NCBI RefSeq assembly: GCF_001540865.1
Contig: NC_033632.1
Coordinates: 9,634,271-9,698,270, forward strand
Direction: 5' to 3'
Origin: Ananas comosus
Lineage: Eukaryota; Streptophyta; Magnoliopsida; Poales; Bromeliaceae
DNA length: 64,000 bases
Every line of letters begins with the position of its first letter. The first letter of the stretch is position 1. The position numbers and the translations under genes are program-made. Shown piece by piece: positions 11,562-23,424 of the stretch. The notes beneath the pieces were generated by a model that saw nothing but the letters and a program-made list of their open reading frames with translations, was not told the origin of the DNA and did not search any database.

Positions 11562-13126
11562 TTTCCTATATCAAAAAAAATTGCATACATGAACAAAATT
11601 TTTTGAAAAAATCTGTAAAAATAGCGAAAAAATTTCTAATAACATTAGAATGCATACAAATGCTATTTCTAACCAGATCATGCAAAAAATTTCAGCAAAA
11701 ATTGAACTTTTTGAAAAATCTCGAAATTACATGCATATTAGAACATAAATTTTAGATCAACGAAAAATAACTTGTTTTGATGTTGTTCAAGTGATCTACA
11801 AGCAAGATAATAGCCTAAGACACTGATCTATAGCAAAAAATTGCATCAAAAACGGATTAGAACAGAGATCAAACCCTTATCCCGCAAAAACAGTGAAAAT
11901 AGCAAAACCGGGATAAAACTCACAAATTTGATGCTAAAAACTTACAAATCCAAGGGGAGAACGTGTAGAATGGTTGAAGAAGAGTCGCTGGAGCTCTCAG
12001 GAAAAGAGATTTTCGAAAAAGACTGAGATTTGAGAGAGATCGAAGCGTTATACCCGATTATAAGCCGCTCGGCCGCAGACCTTGTACCGGAACACGGGTT
12101 CTTGTACCGGTATAAGAACCAAAATGTGAAATTTTTTTTTCAAAAATATGCTTTAAAAATCCATCACATTTAAATTAAATTCATATAATTAAGGCTTTTA
12201 CTCCAAAAATTATTATAATGAAAATAAGATATTATAAAATTTCAAAACACATCGAAATATCAAAATTTCAATATCAAAAATAATTTAATGATTCAAAACC
12301 ATCAAGATGTAAGTTGATGAAAAATGATTTTTAGAAATTCAACAAAATTGACACCAATTTGTCGCAACACATTGAAAATAGAGATTTAACTAATATGGCA
12401 CCGGGGGTGGCTCTTTGAGCATCTTTTTCAACTTACCACCTTATAACTCCGAAAATTTTAATATTTATAAACTTTTTCAACCTTTTCGGCTTTTCAATTA
12501 ATTTCCATGTGGTAGCTTCACACACTTGCCGGACGACCGGAGTGGTAGCTCTTTCCTACATGTGGTGGTAGTTTTCACACTCCTTTTAGGATGTAACTCT
12601 TTTCACATCTTTTAAACATAGGAGTTTCTTTTTCTCCCTTTTTTTTATTTCAAAACAGTTTCAAACTCCCCCTAAATTAGACAATCTCACAGTTGAAAAT
12701 AATTTTGACGAATTTTAGTCAATTAGAGAATATCCATTCATCATATCCAACACTCACAACCAAGATGAATCAATCACCAAGAAATCAAATTTGATTTCAA
12801 AATTTTGATGAATTTATGCATTAAGAAATCATATATTAATTTATCGTCAAAATAATAAAAAGTGGAGTAAAACCGATAATTAATATGAATTTAACTTAAT
12901 TATCATTGTGAAAATAAACAACGTTCAAACACCCCTTTTTTTTAAAAAAAAAATTTCTCTCTCCAAAATCATGGATCTCAATTATCTCTTTTCTCGAAAA
13001 TTTTGAATTCCTAAACACCTTTCCTCGAAACAAAAATTCAATGCACCAAACATCATTCAAACATGTAATGCAATGAATAAAAATATGCAACAAGCACCAA
13101 TCAAAGCATTACACTAAAGATCAAAA
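11562..13126 (-). other. Element B non-coding spacer
   Basis: The reverse-complement counterpart of 6703-8282. AT-rich with no coding potential. Confidence 0.7.
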
Positions 13127-13129
13127 TGA

Positions 13130-14906
13130 CTAAGACGAGGAGCAAGGAAAGATATCACCTTTCCGGATCCAAACTTGTCGGATCTTTGGTTTTCTCGGCT
13201 TGTCATCGTTTGGTGCCGTTTGTTTAGATTTTTGATCAACCGTTGGTGGTTTCTTCGGTTGAGGCTTCGGTTGAATTTGTCGTTGAGGCTTATGCACCTG
13301 TTTTGCATGAACTTGGCGTTGTGCATTAGAAATCCGGTTCTTTTGAGGTACTCGACTAACTTGATTTTTCTTTTGAATCCGCGGGGGAAGTCGAGTTGTA
13401 GATGATGCCATTTGAGGTTTAGATATTGCCGATTGATTCTTCTTTTCCTTATTTGGGCAATTCTTTCTAATGTGTCCTTTCTTGCCACATTTATGACACA
13501 CCTTTTCTTTCGAAGTTGTTGAGACTTTAGAAGTTGATATTGAATCCTTCTCAACGTATGTCCGTTCATATCCGAGTCCAAGCTTGTTCGTTTGACCCAA
13601 TCCGAGCATATGATCTAGTTTCTTTGATCCAGAAGAAAATCGTTGAATGTCGGATTGAAGTTGACGAACTTGATTGGTCAGTGACTCGTTGGATGTGTGC
13701 GATTCCTTGAATTATTGCTCCAAAAATCCAACCTTGTCTTTGTATGATTTGATCGTTAATTCCGCTTCATTAAGCTTCTCTTGGAGGTCCGAATTGTTCT
13801 TCAAGCTTGAATCCCTTTCCTCCTCAAGAACCTTATTCAAAGTCTTCATGTTGTTGTTTTCCTCCTCAAGTTCCAACAAACGACGTCTCAACTTCTTATT
13901 AAGTTTAGCCATCTTCTTTGATTCAATGAGAAGTTGATTGTACGCTTCCGCTATGTCGTCGTCATTTGATTCCTCCTCACTTTCGCCATTGTTGCTCGAA
14001 GAATCATGTGAAGAAAGAGAAATATTGGAATTAGTAGCAAAAGAGGATAAACACACAACATTTGACGAAGGTCGAGAAGTGTTAGTAAATAAGGCAATTT
14101 GATCATTCTTTTCTTCGTCACTTGACGATGATTCACTTGATGTTGAATCATCCCACGTCTTTGCTTGCATAGCCTTTTGTCTATACGTCTTCTTTGAAGG
14201 ACAATTCGTCGCAATGTGGCCGTAGCCTTTGCACTTGAAGCATTGGATCTCGCCTTCACATACATCCTTTTCCTTTGAAGACTTTGCACGGTTTTTATCC
14301 TTAGACTTTGAAGATGAAGATGATTTAGACAAAGATTGTCGCTTAGATGATGAAGCCTTGTCCAATCTATTCTTGTTCCGAAACGTTCCGGAAGAGTTGA
14401 AAATATTTTACGAACAACTTTAGAAAGTCGAGATTTTCTCTCCTAAATTTAGCACATGTATATGATATACTTGAAGCCTAGTGTAGTAATCGGTAAAAAT
14501 CAATGTCCTCCATACGAATAGAATCAAATTGACTATGTCAACATTTGGAGCTTTTGAATTTTTTACTTAAACTAGCGTACCTCATGTATTGTAGAGTACC
14601 TCAAATTTTTCTTAAGGCACGTTTCGCATGCCGAAACCGAGTAAACTTCCGTTGCGATAAAGCGTGAATAAAGCATTAATTCCTTTACGTTAAACGAAAT
14701 GATCGGTCTTTCATTTTTGCCACTTGTTTCGTGGTTTAGAGAACTAGCACCATCGATCAACCTCGTAGGATTTTCATCCGAATTCAATAGCTTTCATACC
14801 CCGTCATCAAGTTGCCATTAGGAAAGCTCTCCATGCGAACTTTTAATAGGCATAATTCTGCTGCATCCGAATGAGTTGTGGTCGATTAATGTACAGGCTT
14901 CGCCAT
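13130..14906 (-). pseudogene. gag: Element B gag (nonsense codon and internal deletion)
   Basis: Read downwards from an ATG at 14906, an indel-rich N-terminal part (14906 to about 14382) corresponds to the DUF4219/UBN2-like region. The cleaner part contains the Lys/Ser linker, knuckle CFKCKGYGHIATNC, the acidic Ser-rich segment, the coiled coil and the second knuckle CHKCGKKGHIRKNC, ending FPCSSS at 13130. There is a TAA stop near 13712, where element A has a Gln codon. About 240 bases of mid-gag are missing at about 14381. That missing piece is found at 19444-19690 beyond the N gap, so the deletion probably belongs to the assembly rather than to the element. Confidence 0.8.
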
Positions 14907-14921
14907 TTATATCAATATATC

Positions 14922-14944
14922 TAGATCCTTCTCTGCATAGCAAT
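14922..14944 (-). other. Element B primer-binding site (degraded)
   Basis: The reverse complement reads ATTGCTATGCAGAGAAGGATC against ATTGGTATCAGAGCAGGATC in element A. It directly adjoins the LTR. Confidence 0.7.
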
Positions 14945-16220
14945 TGAAAGTTTGTTGAGGAGCCAGAATTTATCTAATTGTATCTCTATTCACTTAGAGG
15001 GGCTTGATAGGTGTACGGGCCAAAAACCACAAATCTCGAATGCAATAAAAATAATGACGGAAAATAAAGCATCGACCGAGATGTTACGTCCAATAAATAG
15101 GGAAAATCCAATTCTTGGGAAAACGCCAACCGGGACCAAACCACGGCCAAAAAAATATACACTAAGAGAAAAAATTAAAGTGATTGAACGACTCCAGGAC
15201 TCAAGGCTCTCATTAAGCCTTCTATAATCTTCGCGGCTGAACCCTCCGGGTTTGTCTCCGCGCTCACTTCAGTCAGAACGCTCCACTTTCGAACACCTCC
15301 GCAATTCTAACACGACTTAAGTTACGCCGAAATCCACAGACGCCACTCTCGATCACGAGACAACGTTCGCGAATCCACGAACCACCTTGTTCGCACGCCG
15401 AATCCCGAGCGATCGCGTTTATGAAAGCATATATTAATGGGATCCTTCGCTTAGGAGTATCGTAGAAACCAGAGAATAGAACATCCAAGCAAAGCGGAGA
15501 TAAATCGACAATATAAGAATGCGGAAACGAATATTTGATTGATCTAAAGAGGCTAATTTTTAGTAAAAATAGGTTTGCTTTAGAATGAATCGAAGCCTCT
15601 AGGGTTTTCAAAAGTTGATTCTTATAGATACTTAATAGTTAGAGAACCCAATACTTATTTATAACTTATAGAATCAAAACGGAGTAAGAATTAGAAATTT
15701 CTTTTTCCAAAATCAGCATCCTGTTACAGGAACAAGGAAAGTGTCAGGGTACACATGACTGGAGAGATTTTTCTGGCTAAGCTTCTTCCTGAGACGAACT
15801 GGCTTTTTGTTCCGAAACAAGGACTGTACCAGTATAGCCCGTGATGGTTACCGAAACAATCCATTCAAACACTCTGCGCAAACACTGCATGGCTGTACCT
15901 GGACAGGAAAAAGCCTTGTACCGTACAATAGGCAATTTCGCCTGAAAATGATTATTTCGGTTTTAACAATGCTCTTATAAAATGTTCTAATCAAATTACA
16001 ACTTAGAAAATATATTCTAAAGATCATAAATACAGTATGGAATCACCTAAACAAGATTTAAAGTTACCTAAGCATCGGGATTCAAGTTTTAACGGTGTTT
16101 TTCGTCCTTATTTGATTCTCGACGAGTCTTGATTCTTGATCTTCTAAATGCCGTCCGCCTCGGACTTCTGCAAGACTCCGACTCGACCACACTGAATTTG
16201 CAATCACATAGGACCTAACA
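14945..16220 (-). repeat. Element B 5' LTR (indel-rich copy)
   Basis: Homologous to 8391-9598, but with single-base insertions and deletions scattered along its whole length. It ends at 16220 with CCTAACA on the plus strand, followed by the CTGAA duplication. Confidence 0.82.
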
Positions 16221-16225
16221 CTGAA
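16221..16225. other. Right target-site duplication of element B (CTGAA)
   Basis: CTGAA follows the outer LTR end at 16220, and element A ORF2 sequence resumes immediately after it. Confidence 0.87.
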
Positions 16226-17716
16226 AGAAGCGTCCGGGTCTGATCGCGGATTATGAGCGAAGCTCCTCCGGAAGACCTGAAGAATCCTATTGCTCGATCT
16301 TGACCAAGGCAAAGGAATATGCTGGCCAATCATACTCATGCGCGGTTGGTTCTCGTACTCCGTGAGGGAGTACAAACAAGCTGCGGATGTCCGCTCCAGC
16401 ACGGCAATAAAAAAAAAAAAAAAATAAAAAAAAAAAAAAAAAAAAAAAAAGAAAAAAAAGGTTGTGTGCCGTCGAAGTCATCATACTTGACCGCTTTGTG
16501 AATTTAATAACCTGGTTCGTGGATTGTCCTGATTTTTGGTCGTACTACTACATTGCGGCTAGCGTGCACTATGAGTAGTTGGACGGGTCCCAGCAAGGCT
16601 CCTTTCTTGTTAGAACTCATTCGGGAGTTCTATATGAATGAAAGATACTTGCTGAAGATGATGAAAAGGCACTTTTATTTTTGAGAGACTATTGTGCGAA
16701 AGAAGAATGTCTCAGCTTAACCCCTATGATATTGGAGGAGATCTTCGGTGAATGTCATGTGAAACACTACAGTCTTTCTCTATACGTAGAGGATTTCCAA
16801 GCGTAACTCATGGGTATACATTCTTGGATGCTATATGCAAAGCCCGGTGTTGTTTACATGACTATGTTACATTGGAATCAAGAATAATTATGATATAGTA
16901 TCACGTTGCAATCCTTGTGTTATGAGTTATAATATTCAATCCACACTATTGGCACAAAGAGGATCGTTTGGGAAAGATTAGTGTTGCTATATCTACTGCG
17001 TCAATTCCTGAGAGGACTCAAATGGATTGAACTATACATTCACATTTTGTCTGGCAAGGATGAGACACGCTAAATTCTAGCGGTGCGCACTCGACGGGAT
17101 CTACTTCCATGTCCCTGTTTATGTTTATGAGAATGTCTTCAAGCAAATGGAGTAGATAATCACTTGTGACAAATAGATGTTTGGCTTGGCCTGTTACTCA
17201 GTGACTTGTGGCTAAGCTGTTAGCACTCTCAGTCATTCCATCAGACCAAAGGGCCATCTCTGAAGCATCTAGCCCAGCACCTACAACACCGAGATTCATG
17301 CTTCTAGCTCTGCTCTCTCCGGCCTTACATCCAGGGAGTTATGATACTTCATCTAGTTCGGGGGGACGGACGACATTGGAATCAGTTAAGGAGGATTATT
17401 GCGAATTTAAAGAAAAGATGTGAACAATATTGAGAGAAAAGTTGAGTCAGCATCAGAAGTTTGAATTAAGTATCAAAAGATTGATGGACTAAGATGGGGT
17501 GTCGACATGATAGATATTTGGGCCATAATCCATCTTCTGCTCGTAATCACGGATCATCTCACACGACATTGCCCTCCATTCCAACGTCTAGTTTATGTTC
17601 TAAGGCTCGGGGTTCTGGAGCTGGTGCGGAGATGATGAGATATGAAACGAGGACACGGGAGTATTTCTTACGTCGAGCTTATGTCCTTTCTCTTTCACTG
17701 GCATTTGCTGTTTAGG
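16226..17716 (+). pseudogene. Element A ORF2, 3' part (indel-rich copy 1)
   Basis: It continues the frame broken at 8390 (EASGSDPDY-like) and matches element B ORF2 through the globular domain, the Pro/Ser linker, the coiled coil and the tail. Many frame changes and the A-homopolymer at 16410-16460 leave no long open frame. These look more like read errors than mutations, because the second version at 21520-22940 breaks at different places. Confidence 0.7.
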
Positions 17717-18209
17717 ATGATTGTTTTAGTTTTAGCTCTGCTTGTTTTTTTCTTTTAGGCCTGTAACTATGACTTAACTACGCTGTATATTTTTCTAGTA
17801 TGTTTCTGCTTCTATTTTGCTTTTTTTTGGCAATTTTGACAAAAGGGGAGATGAGCCGTAGATGAAGAGGAGAGCATAGTATTGAACAGGCATTGAACTA
17901 AACGAGGATGAGTTTCAAGACAAAAGGGGAGATGTGAACAAGACAGAGAAGGTATAAATATTGACAGGCTAATAATGCTAATCATTTTGAGTGGATTGTT
18001 TTGCAGGATTTCAAGACTTACAAGATCCTAGTTGCGTCAAGTCCATAGAGTCTGTTTTAGGAGTTTTGAAATGTATTTTGAGTTTCAAATTTATTTGGAT
18101 TACACGCGAGAGGTTCAATGTTTTGGTGATGGACAATGAACTTCGTTTTCTTTACATGGTAAATTGTGAGTTTGTGTTGTGTTTTGTCAAGAAATGCCAA
18201 AGGGGAGAT
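17717..18209 (+). other. Element A region between ORF2 and 3' LTR, with polypurine tract
   Basis: AT-rich sequence with AAAAGGGGAGATG blocks. It ends in CCAAAGGGGAGAT (about 18197-18209), directly before the TGTTAGG start of the LTR. Confidence 0.65.
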
Positions 18210-19418
18210 TGTTAGGTCCTATGTGTTGTCAAAGTTTCGTGAGGCGAGTCGCAGTCTTGAAAAAGTCCGGGCGGAGTATTGAAGATTCGAAGAATCCAAG
18301 ATTCGAAAAAATGAATCGGAAACGGACGCAAACACCGACAAAACTTGAATCACGATGCCGAAGGTAAGTCTTTAAATCTATGTTTATGGTGAATTCATAC
18401 TTATTTAAGATCTTAGGAATCATATTTTCAATGTGTAATTGATTAGAAAGTTTACTGAGAGCTTTGTAAATTCGAACAATTCATTTCAGCAAAAAGTTGC
18501 ATTGTTGTAACCGGTACAGAGGGTTTTCTGTCCAAGGGTAACATGACATCGCGTTTCGCAGAAAGTTTGATGGTTTGTTTCGTACAAACATCACGCGCTG
18601 TACGTACAAGCCCTAGTTCCGAAACAGCGCCGCTGGTTCAGGGTACTAGAAGCTTCGCAGAAAATCTTACGTCATACTGTACCTGGACAGCTTTCCTTGT
18701 TCCAAGGTACAATAGTGCTTGATTTGGAAAGAAACTTTTAAATCCTACTCCGTTTTTTGATTCCTAAAAGTCTATCAACATAGCTATAGGGGTTCTCTAA
18801 CTGATTAAGCTTGATAAAATACATATTTGAGAAAACTCAGAGGCTAAGTATTTTATTCTAAACTATTTTCTACAAATATACCTCTTTTAGATCAAAATCG
18901 CAGAATAACGTTTCGCATTACTCGCTATATGTCGATTTGAATCTCAGTTTTCGCTTTGAGTTTTCTTCCTTTGGTTTTCTACGATAACTCCTAAGCGAAG
19001 GACACCATAACATGATGCTTTTCATGAAACGCGTACGTGGATTCTCGGTGCGTGAACAAAGGCGGTTCGTGTTTCGGATCGTTGGCTTGTGGAATTTCGA
19101 GTGGCGTCGCTGGATTTCGGCGTGATGTGAAGCTCGGTGGATTCGAAGTGGAGGCTCGTTCGGTGATTCGAAGTGAGGGCTGGGGACAACCAGGAGGTAA
19201 TTATGCCGAAGATTATGGGGTTAAGAGAGTTGAGGTCCGTGGAGTCGGGAATCACCTTGTAATTTTTTCTAGTGAATTATTTTTTGATGTTGGATCCGGT
19301 GGGTTTTTCTCAAGTTGGAGTTTTCCACGTAAATCTTCGGTGTGCTTGTTATTTTTCGCATTTATTTTTATTGCGTCGAAGATTTGTGGTTTTTGGCCGT
19401 TCACCTATTCACCCCCCC
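18210..19418 (+). repeat. Element A 3' LTR, copy 1, truncated at the gap
   Basis: It begins TGTTAGGTCC and follows the A LTR to the C-run just upstream of CTCTAGGTGATAG, where 25 Ns begin. The last 60 or so bases of the LTR are missing here and reappear at about 24149-24213. Confidence 0.8.
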
Positions 19419-19443
19419 NNNNNNNNNNNNNNNNNNNNNNNNN
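19419..19443. other. Assembly gap (25 N)
   Basis: Twenty-five Ns. The sequence on the two sides is not collinear: the left side ends in an element A LTR, while the right side begins in element B mid-gag. This suggests a placeholder gap between two overlapping fills. Confidence 0.95.
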
Positions 19444-20223
19444 GAAATTCGCACGAAACTTCTTCGTAAGAAGTCGCAATGTTGTTCAAAATCGCAATGA
19501 TAAATCATCGTCGGAACTCGAGTCTTCAATCCTTCTCTTTTAGATTTCAATGGCAACACCTCTGTGCTTTTAGAAGAGACTTGGAAGAGATTGATTAGGT
19601 AGAAAGGTCATTTCGTAAGTTGTTAAGCACCTACTAATCCTCGACTTTCATACTCGTCCGGATGTTGACCGTTTCGATTCGCGGCTAACTTTAGCCCGAA
19701 AACGCCGGAAAGTTTCGAAAAATTTTACGAACAACTTTAGTTCAGAATCGGATTTTCTCTCCTTAATTAGCACATGTATTAATGATATCTTAAGCCTAGT
19801 GTAGTAATCGTAAAAGATCATGCTCCTCCATACGAATAGAATCCAAATGACTAGTCAACATTTGGAGCTTTTGAATTTTTTACTAAACTACGTACCCTCA
19901 TTGTATTTGTTAGAGTATCCAATTTCTTGGCCGTTTCGCGCAATGCCGAAACCCGAAGTAAACTTCCAGTTGCGATAAAGTGAATAAAGGCATTAATTCT
20001 TTACTGTTTAACGAAGATGATCGCTTTCATCTTTTGTCCACTTGTTCGTCGTTTAGAGAACGGCACCATCGACAACCTCGTAGGATGCTTTCCATACCGA
20101 ATTCAATAGCTCTTCCATACCGCCGCTCATCATTGCGATTAGGAAAAGCTCTCATGCATGAACTTTTCAATAGCCATAATTTCCACGAATAGTGTGGTCG
20201 ATTAATGTTACCGCTTCGCCATT
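19444..20223 (-). pseudogene. gag: Element B gag, N-terminal half (second version)
   Basis: The reverse complement follows the gag of element A from the Lys-rich linker back towards the N-terminus. It includes the roughly 240 bases absent from block 1 (19444-19690). Frame is lost repeatedly through single-base indels. The start codon region is near 20220. Confidence 0.7.
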
Positions 20224-20261
20224 GTATATCATATATCTAATCCTTCTCTGCATACGCTAAT

Positions 20262-21513
20262 TGAAATTTTTGTTGAGCGCAGCCCCCACAAGATTATCTA
20301 GATTGTAGTCTATCACTTAGAGGGGGCTATATAGGTGTACGGGCCAAAAACACAAATCCAGATCCAATAAAATAATGCGAAAAATAAAGCATCATCGCGA
20401 AGATTTACGTGAAAACTCCAATTCTTGGAAAAACGCCAACCGGGACCAACACGCAAAAAAAATAACACTAAGAGAAAAAATTACAAGGTATTAAACCGAC
20501 CTCCCACGACTCAACGCTCTCTTAAGCCTTCTATGAATCTTCCGGCATAACCCTCCGGTTTTCTCACGCCCACAGTATCAGAGTCCCACGAAACGCCTCG
20601 CAACTTCGAATCCACGAGCTTTCAAGTTAGCCGAATTCCACAGACGCCGACCCGAACCACGAGCCAACGATTCCGAATCCACGAACCACTTGTTCGCACG
20701 CCGAATCCACACGACGCCGTTATGAAAGCATCATGATTATATGGGATCCTTCCTTAGATATCGTAGAAACCAGAGAATAGACATCCAAGCAAACGGAGAT
20801 CAAATCACATATAGAGAATGCGGAAACGATATTTGATTTGATCTATAAGGGCTAATTGTAGTAAAATAGTTCTTTAGAATTGAAATCCTGAAGCCTCTAG
20901 GTTTCTCAAACAGTGATTCTTTAATACTTTAATCAGTTAGAGAACCCCAATACTTATTTAAAGCTTTTTAGAATCAAAACGAAGTAGAATTTAGAAATTT
21001 CTTTCCAAATCAGCACCTGTACAGGAACAAGGAAAGCTTCCAGGGTACAACTGACGCGAAATTTTTCTGGCAAGTTCCGTACCCTAGACAGAACTGGCTT
21101 TTTTCCGAAACAAGGCTGGACCAGTATTAAGCCGTGATGGTTTGTACCGAAACAACCATCAAACACTCTGCGCAATACACTGATGCTTACCCTGACAGAA
21201 AAACCCTTGTACCGACAAAATGCAATTTTCGCTGAAAATGCATATTTCGGGTTTTAACAGACTCTTTAGAAATTTTCTATATCAATTACAACTTGAAAAT
21301 ATGATTCTAAGATCATAAATTAAAGTATGAATCACCATAATAACAAGATTTAAAGCTTACCAAAGCATCGTGGATTCAAGTTTTAATCCGGTTTTTCGTC
21401 CTTTCTGATTCTCTCGAAGTCTTGATTCTTGTTGATCTCAAATACCCGCTGCCTCTGACTCTTCAAGACTCCGACTCGACCAGCGATACTTGCCAACACA
21501 TAGCACCTAAACA
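20262..21513 (-). repeat. Element B 5' LTR (second version)
   Basis: Same LTR as 14945-16220, with a different set of small indels. The CTGAA junction follows at 21515-21519. Confidence 0.78.
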
Positions 21514-21519
21514 GCTGAA

Positions 21520-22940
21520 AAGCGTCGGTCTGACCGGATTAATGCAGCGAGCTCCCGGAAGAACGCTGAAAGAACCTATTGGCTCGACGACAAAGGCATA
21601 AGAATAGCTGGCCAATCATTCATCGCCGGATTGGTTCTCGCTACTCCGTGAGGATGTACAAAAAGCTGCGGATGTCCCTCCAGCACGGCAAAGGTTGTTG
21701 CGTCGAAGTCACGCATGCTGAACGCTTTGTGAATTTTAATAAACCTGGTTCGGGATGTTCCTGATTTTATGGTCGACTACTTACATTGCGCTAGCGTGCC
21801 ACCTATGAGCTAGTTGGACGGGTCCCGCCAAGGTCCTTTCTTGTAGAACTCATTCGGTAGTTTCTATATGAATGGAAAAGATACTTGCTGAAGATGATGA
21901 AACAGGCACTTTTATTTTTGAGACTATTGGAAGAAAGAAGAGATTCCAGTAACCCCTATGATATTGAGGAGATCTTGGTGAATGCCATAAGTCGAACACT
22001 AACAGTCTTCTCTATACGTCAGGAGGATTCCAAAGCGTCAACTACATGGTATCATTCTGTGAGCCTATATGCAAAGCCCGGGTTTACAGGATCATGGTTA
22101 CATTGAATCCAAGAATTATTACTGATATCACGTTCTAATCCTTGTTTATGAGCTATAATGATTCAATCCACTATTGGCACAAAGGATCGTTGGGAAAGAT
22201 TAGTGTTGCGTATATCTACATTGGTCATCTCCGAGAGACTCAATGGATTGAACATCAACATTCCATTTCTGTGCTGGCAAAAGGATGATACACGTAATTC
22301 AGGGGTGCCACTCGACGGGATCTACTTCCAGTCCCGTATATGATTATGAGAATGTCTTCAAGCAAATGGAGTAGATAACATCTTGTGACAAATTAGATGT
22401 TTGGCCTTGGCCTGTTGTACTCAGTGACTTGGGCTTAAGTCTGTTAGCACTCTAGTCCATTGTCCATCAGACCAAAGGGCCATCCGCTAAAGCATCTAGC
22501 CAACACCTACAACACCGAATCAGCTCTAGTCTGGCTCTCTCGCCTACATCCAGGGGAGTATATACTTCATCTAGTTCGGGGGGAGCACGACATGTAGGAA
22601 TCAGTTAAGAGAGAGTTCTGCGAATTAAAGAAACAAGTGAACAATATTTGAAGAAAAGTTGAGTCAGGCATCAAGAATTTGAATTAAGTATCAAAGATTG
22701 ATGGATAAGAGGGGTGTCGACATGATCATATTTGGGGCACATACTCCATCTTCTGCTCGTAATCAGCGGTCATCTTCACGACATCTCCTCCATTCCAAAC
22801 CGTCTAAGTGATGCTCCTAAGGCTCGGGGTTCTGGAGCGTGTGGTGCGGAGATGATGATGATGATAAACGACGAACACGGAGTGATTTCTTACGTCGAGC
22901 TTATGTCTTCTCTTTCACTGCATTTGCTTTTAGGATGATG
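21520..22940 (+). pseudogene. Element A ORF2, 3' part (second version)
   Basis: Collinear with 16226-17716 and with element B ORF2. The homopolymer run of block 1 is absent. The Asp-rich tail (GATGATGATG) is visible at about 22850. Frame is broken many times by small indels. Confidence 0.68.
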
Positions 22941-23424
22941 TTTAGTTTTAGCTCTGCTTGTTTTTTCCTTTTAGCCTGTAACTATGACTTAACTACGCTT
23001 ATACATTTTTCGTAGTATGTTTCTGCTCTCTATTTCTTTTTTTTGGCAATTTTGACAAAAGGGGAGACGTAGATGAAGAGGAGAGCATAGATTGAACAGC
23101 ATTGAACAAAGGCGGAGGATGATTTGTTTCAAAACCAAAAGGGGGAGATGTGAACAAAGACAGAGAAGTATAAGAATTTGACAGCTAATATGGCTATGAT
23201 CATTTTGATGAATTGTTTTGCAGATTTCAGACTTCACAAGACTCCTAAGTTGCGTCAATCCATAGAGTCTGTGTTTAGATTTTGAAAGTATTTGAGTTTC
23301 AAATATTTATTTTGGATTACATCGCGAGAGTCAATGTTTGGTGATGCAATTGAACTTCGTTTTCTTTACAATGGTAATTGTGAGTTGGCTTGGTGTTTTG
23401 TCACGAAATTGCCAAAGGGGAGAT

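Larger units (their letters stand above)
8391..16220 (-). mobile_element. Element B: same family as A, inserted in A's ORF2
   Basis: On the minus strand the order is 5' LTR (14945-16220), degenerate primer site, gag, spacer, ORF2, purine-rich tract and 3' LTR (8391-9598). Both ends carry CTGAA duplications. The content matches element A and there is no pol. The stretch above about 14382 is indel-rich and probably unpolished, so divergence between the two LTRs should not be used for dating. Confidence 0.87.
14382..19418. other. Indel-rich assembly block 1
   Basis: It covers the rest of element B and the 3' part of element A. Relative to cleaner copies in the window, every segment carries frequent 1-3 base indels, many in homopolymers. 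A run of about 50 bases, nearly all A, at 16410-16460 interrupts ORF2 and is absent from the second version of the same locus near 21686. This pattern fits uncorrected long-read sequence used as gap fill. Confidence 0.75.

Noticed and set aside
16287..16501. Poly-Lys / poly-Phe ORFs
   Set aside because: Produced by the A-homopolymer run at 16410-16460, absent from the other version of the locus.
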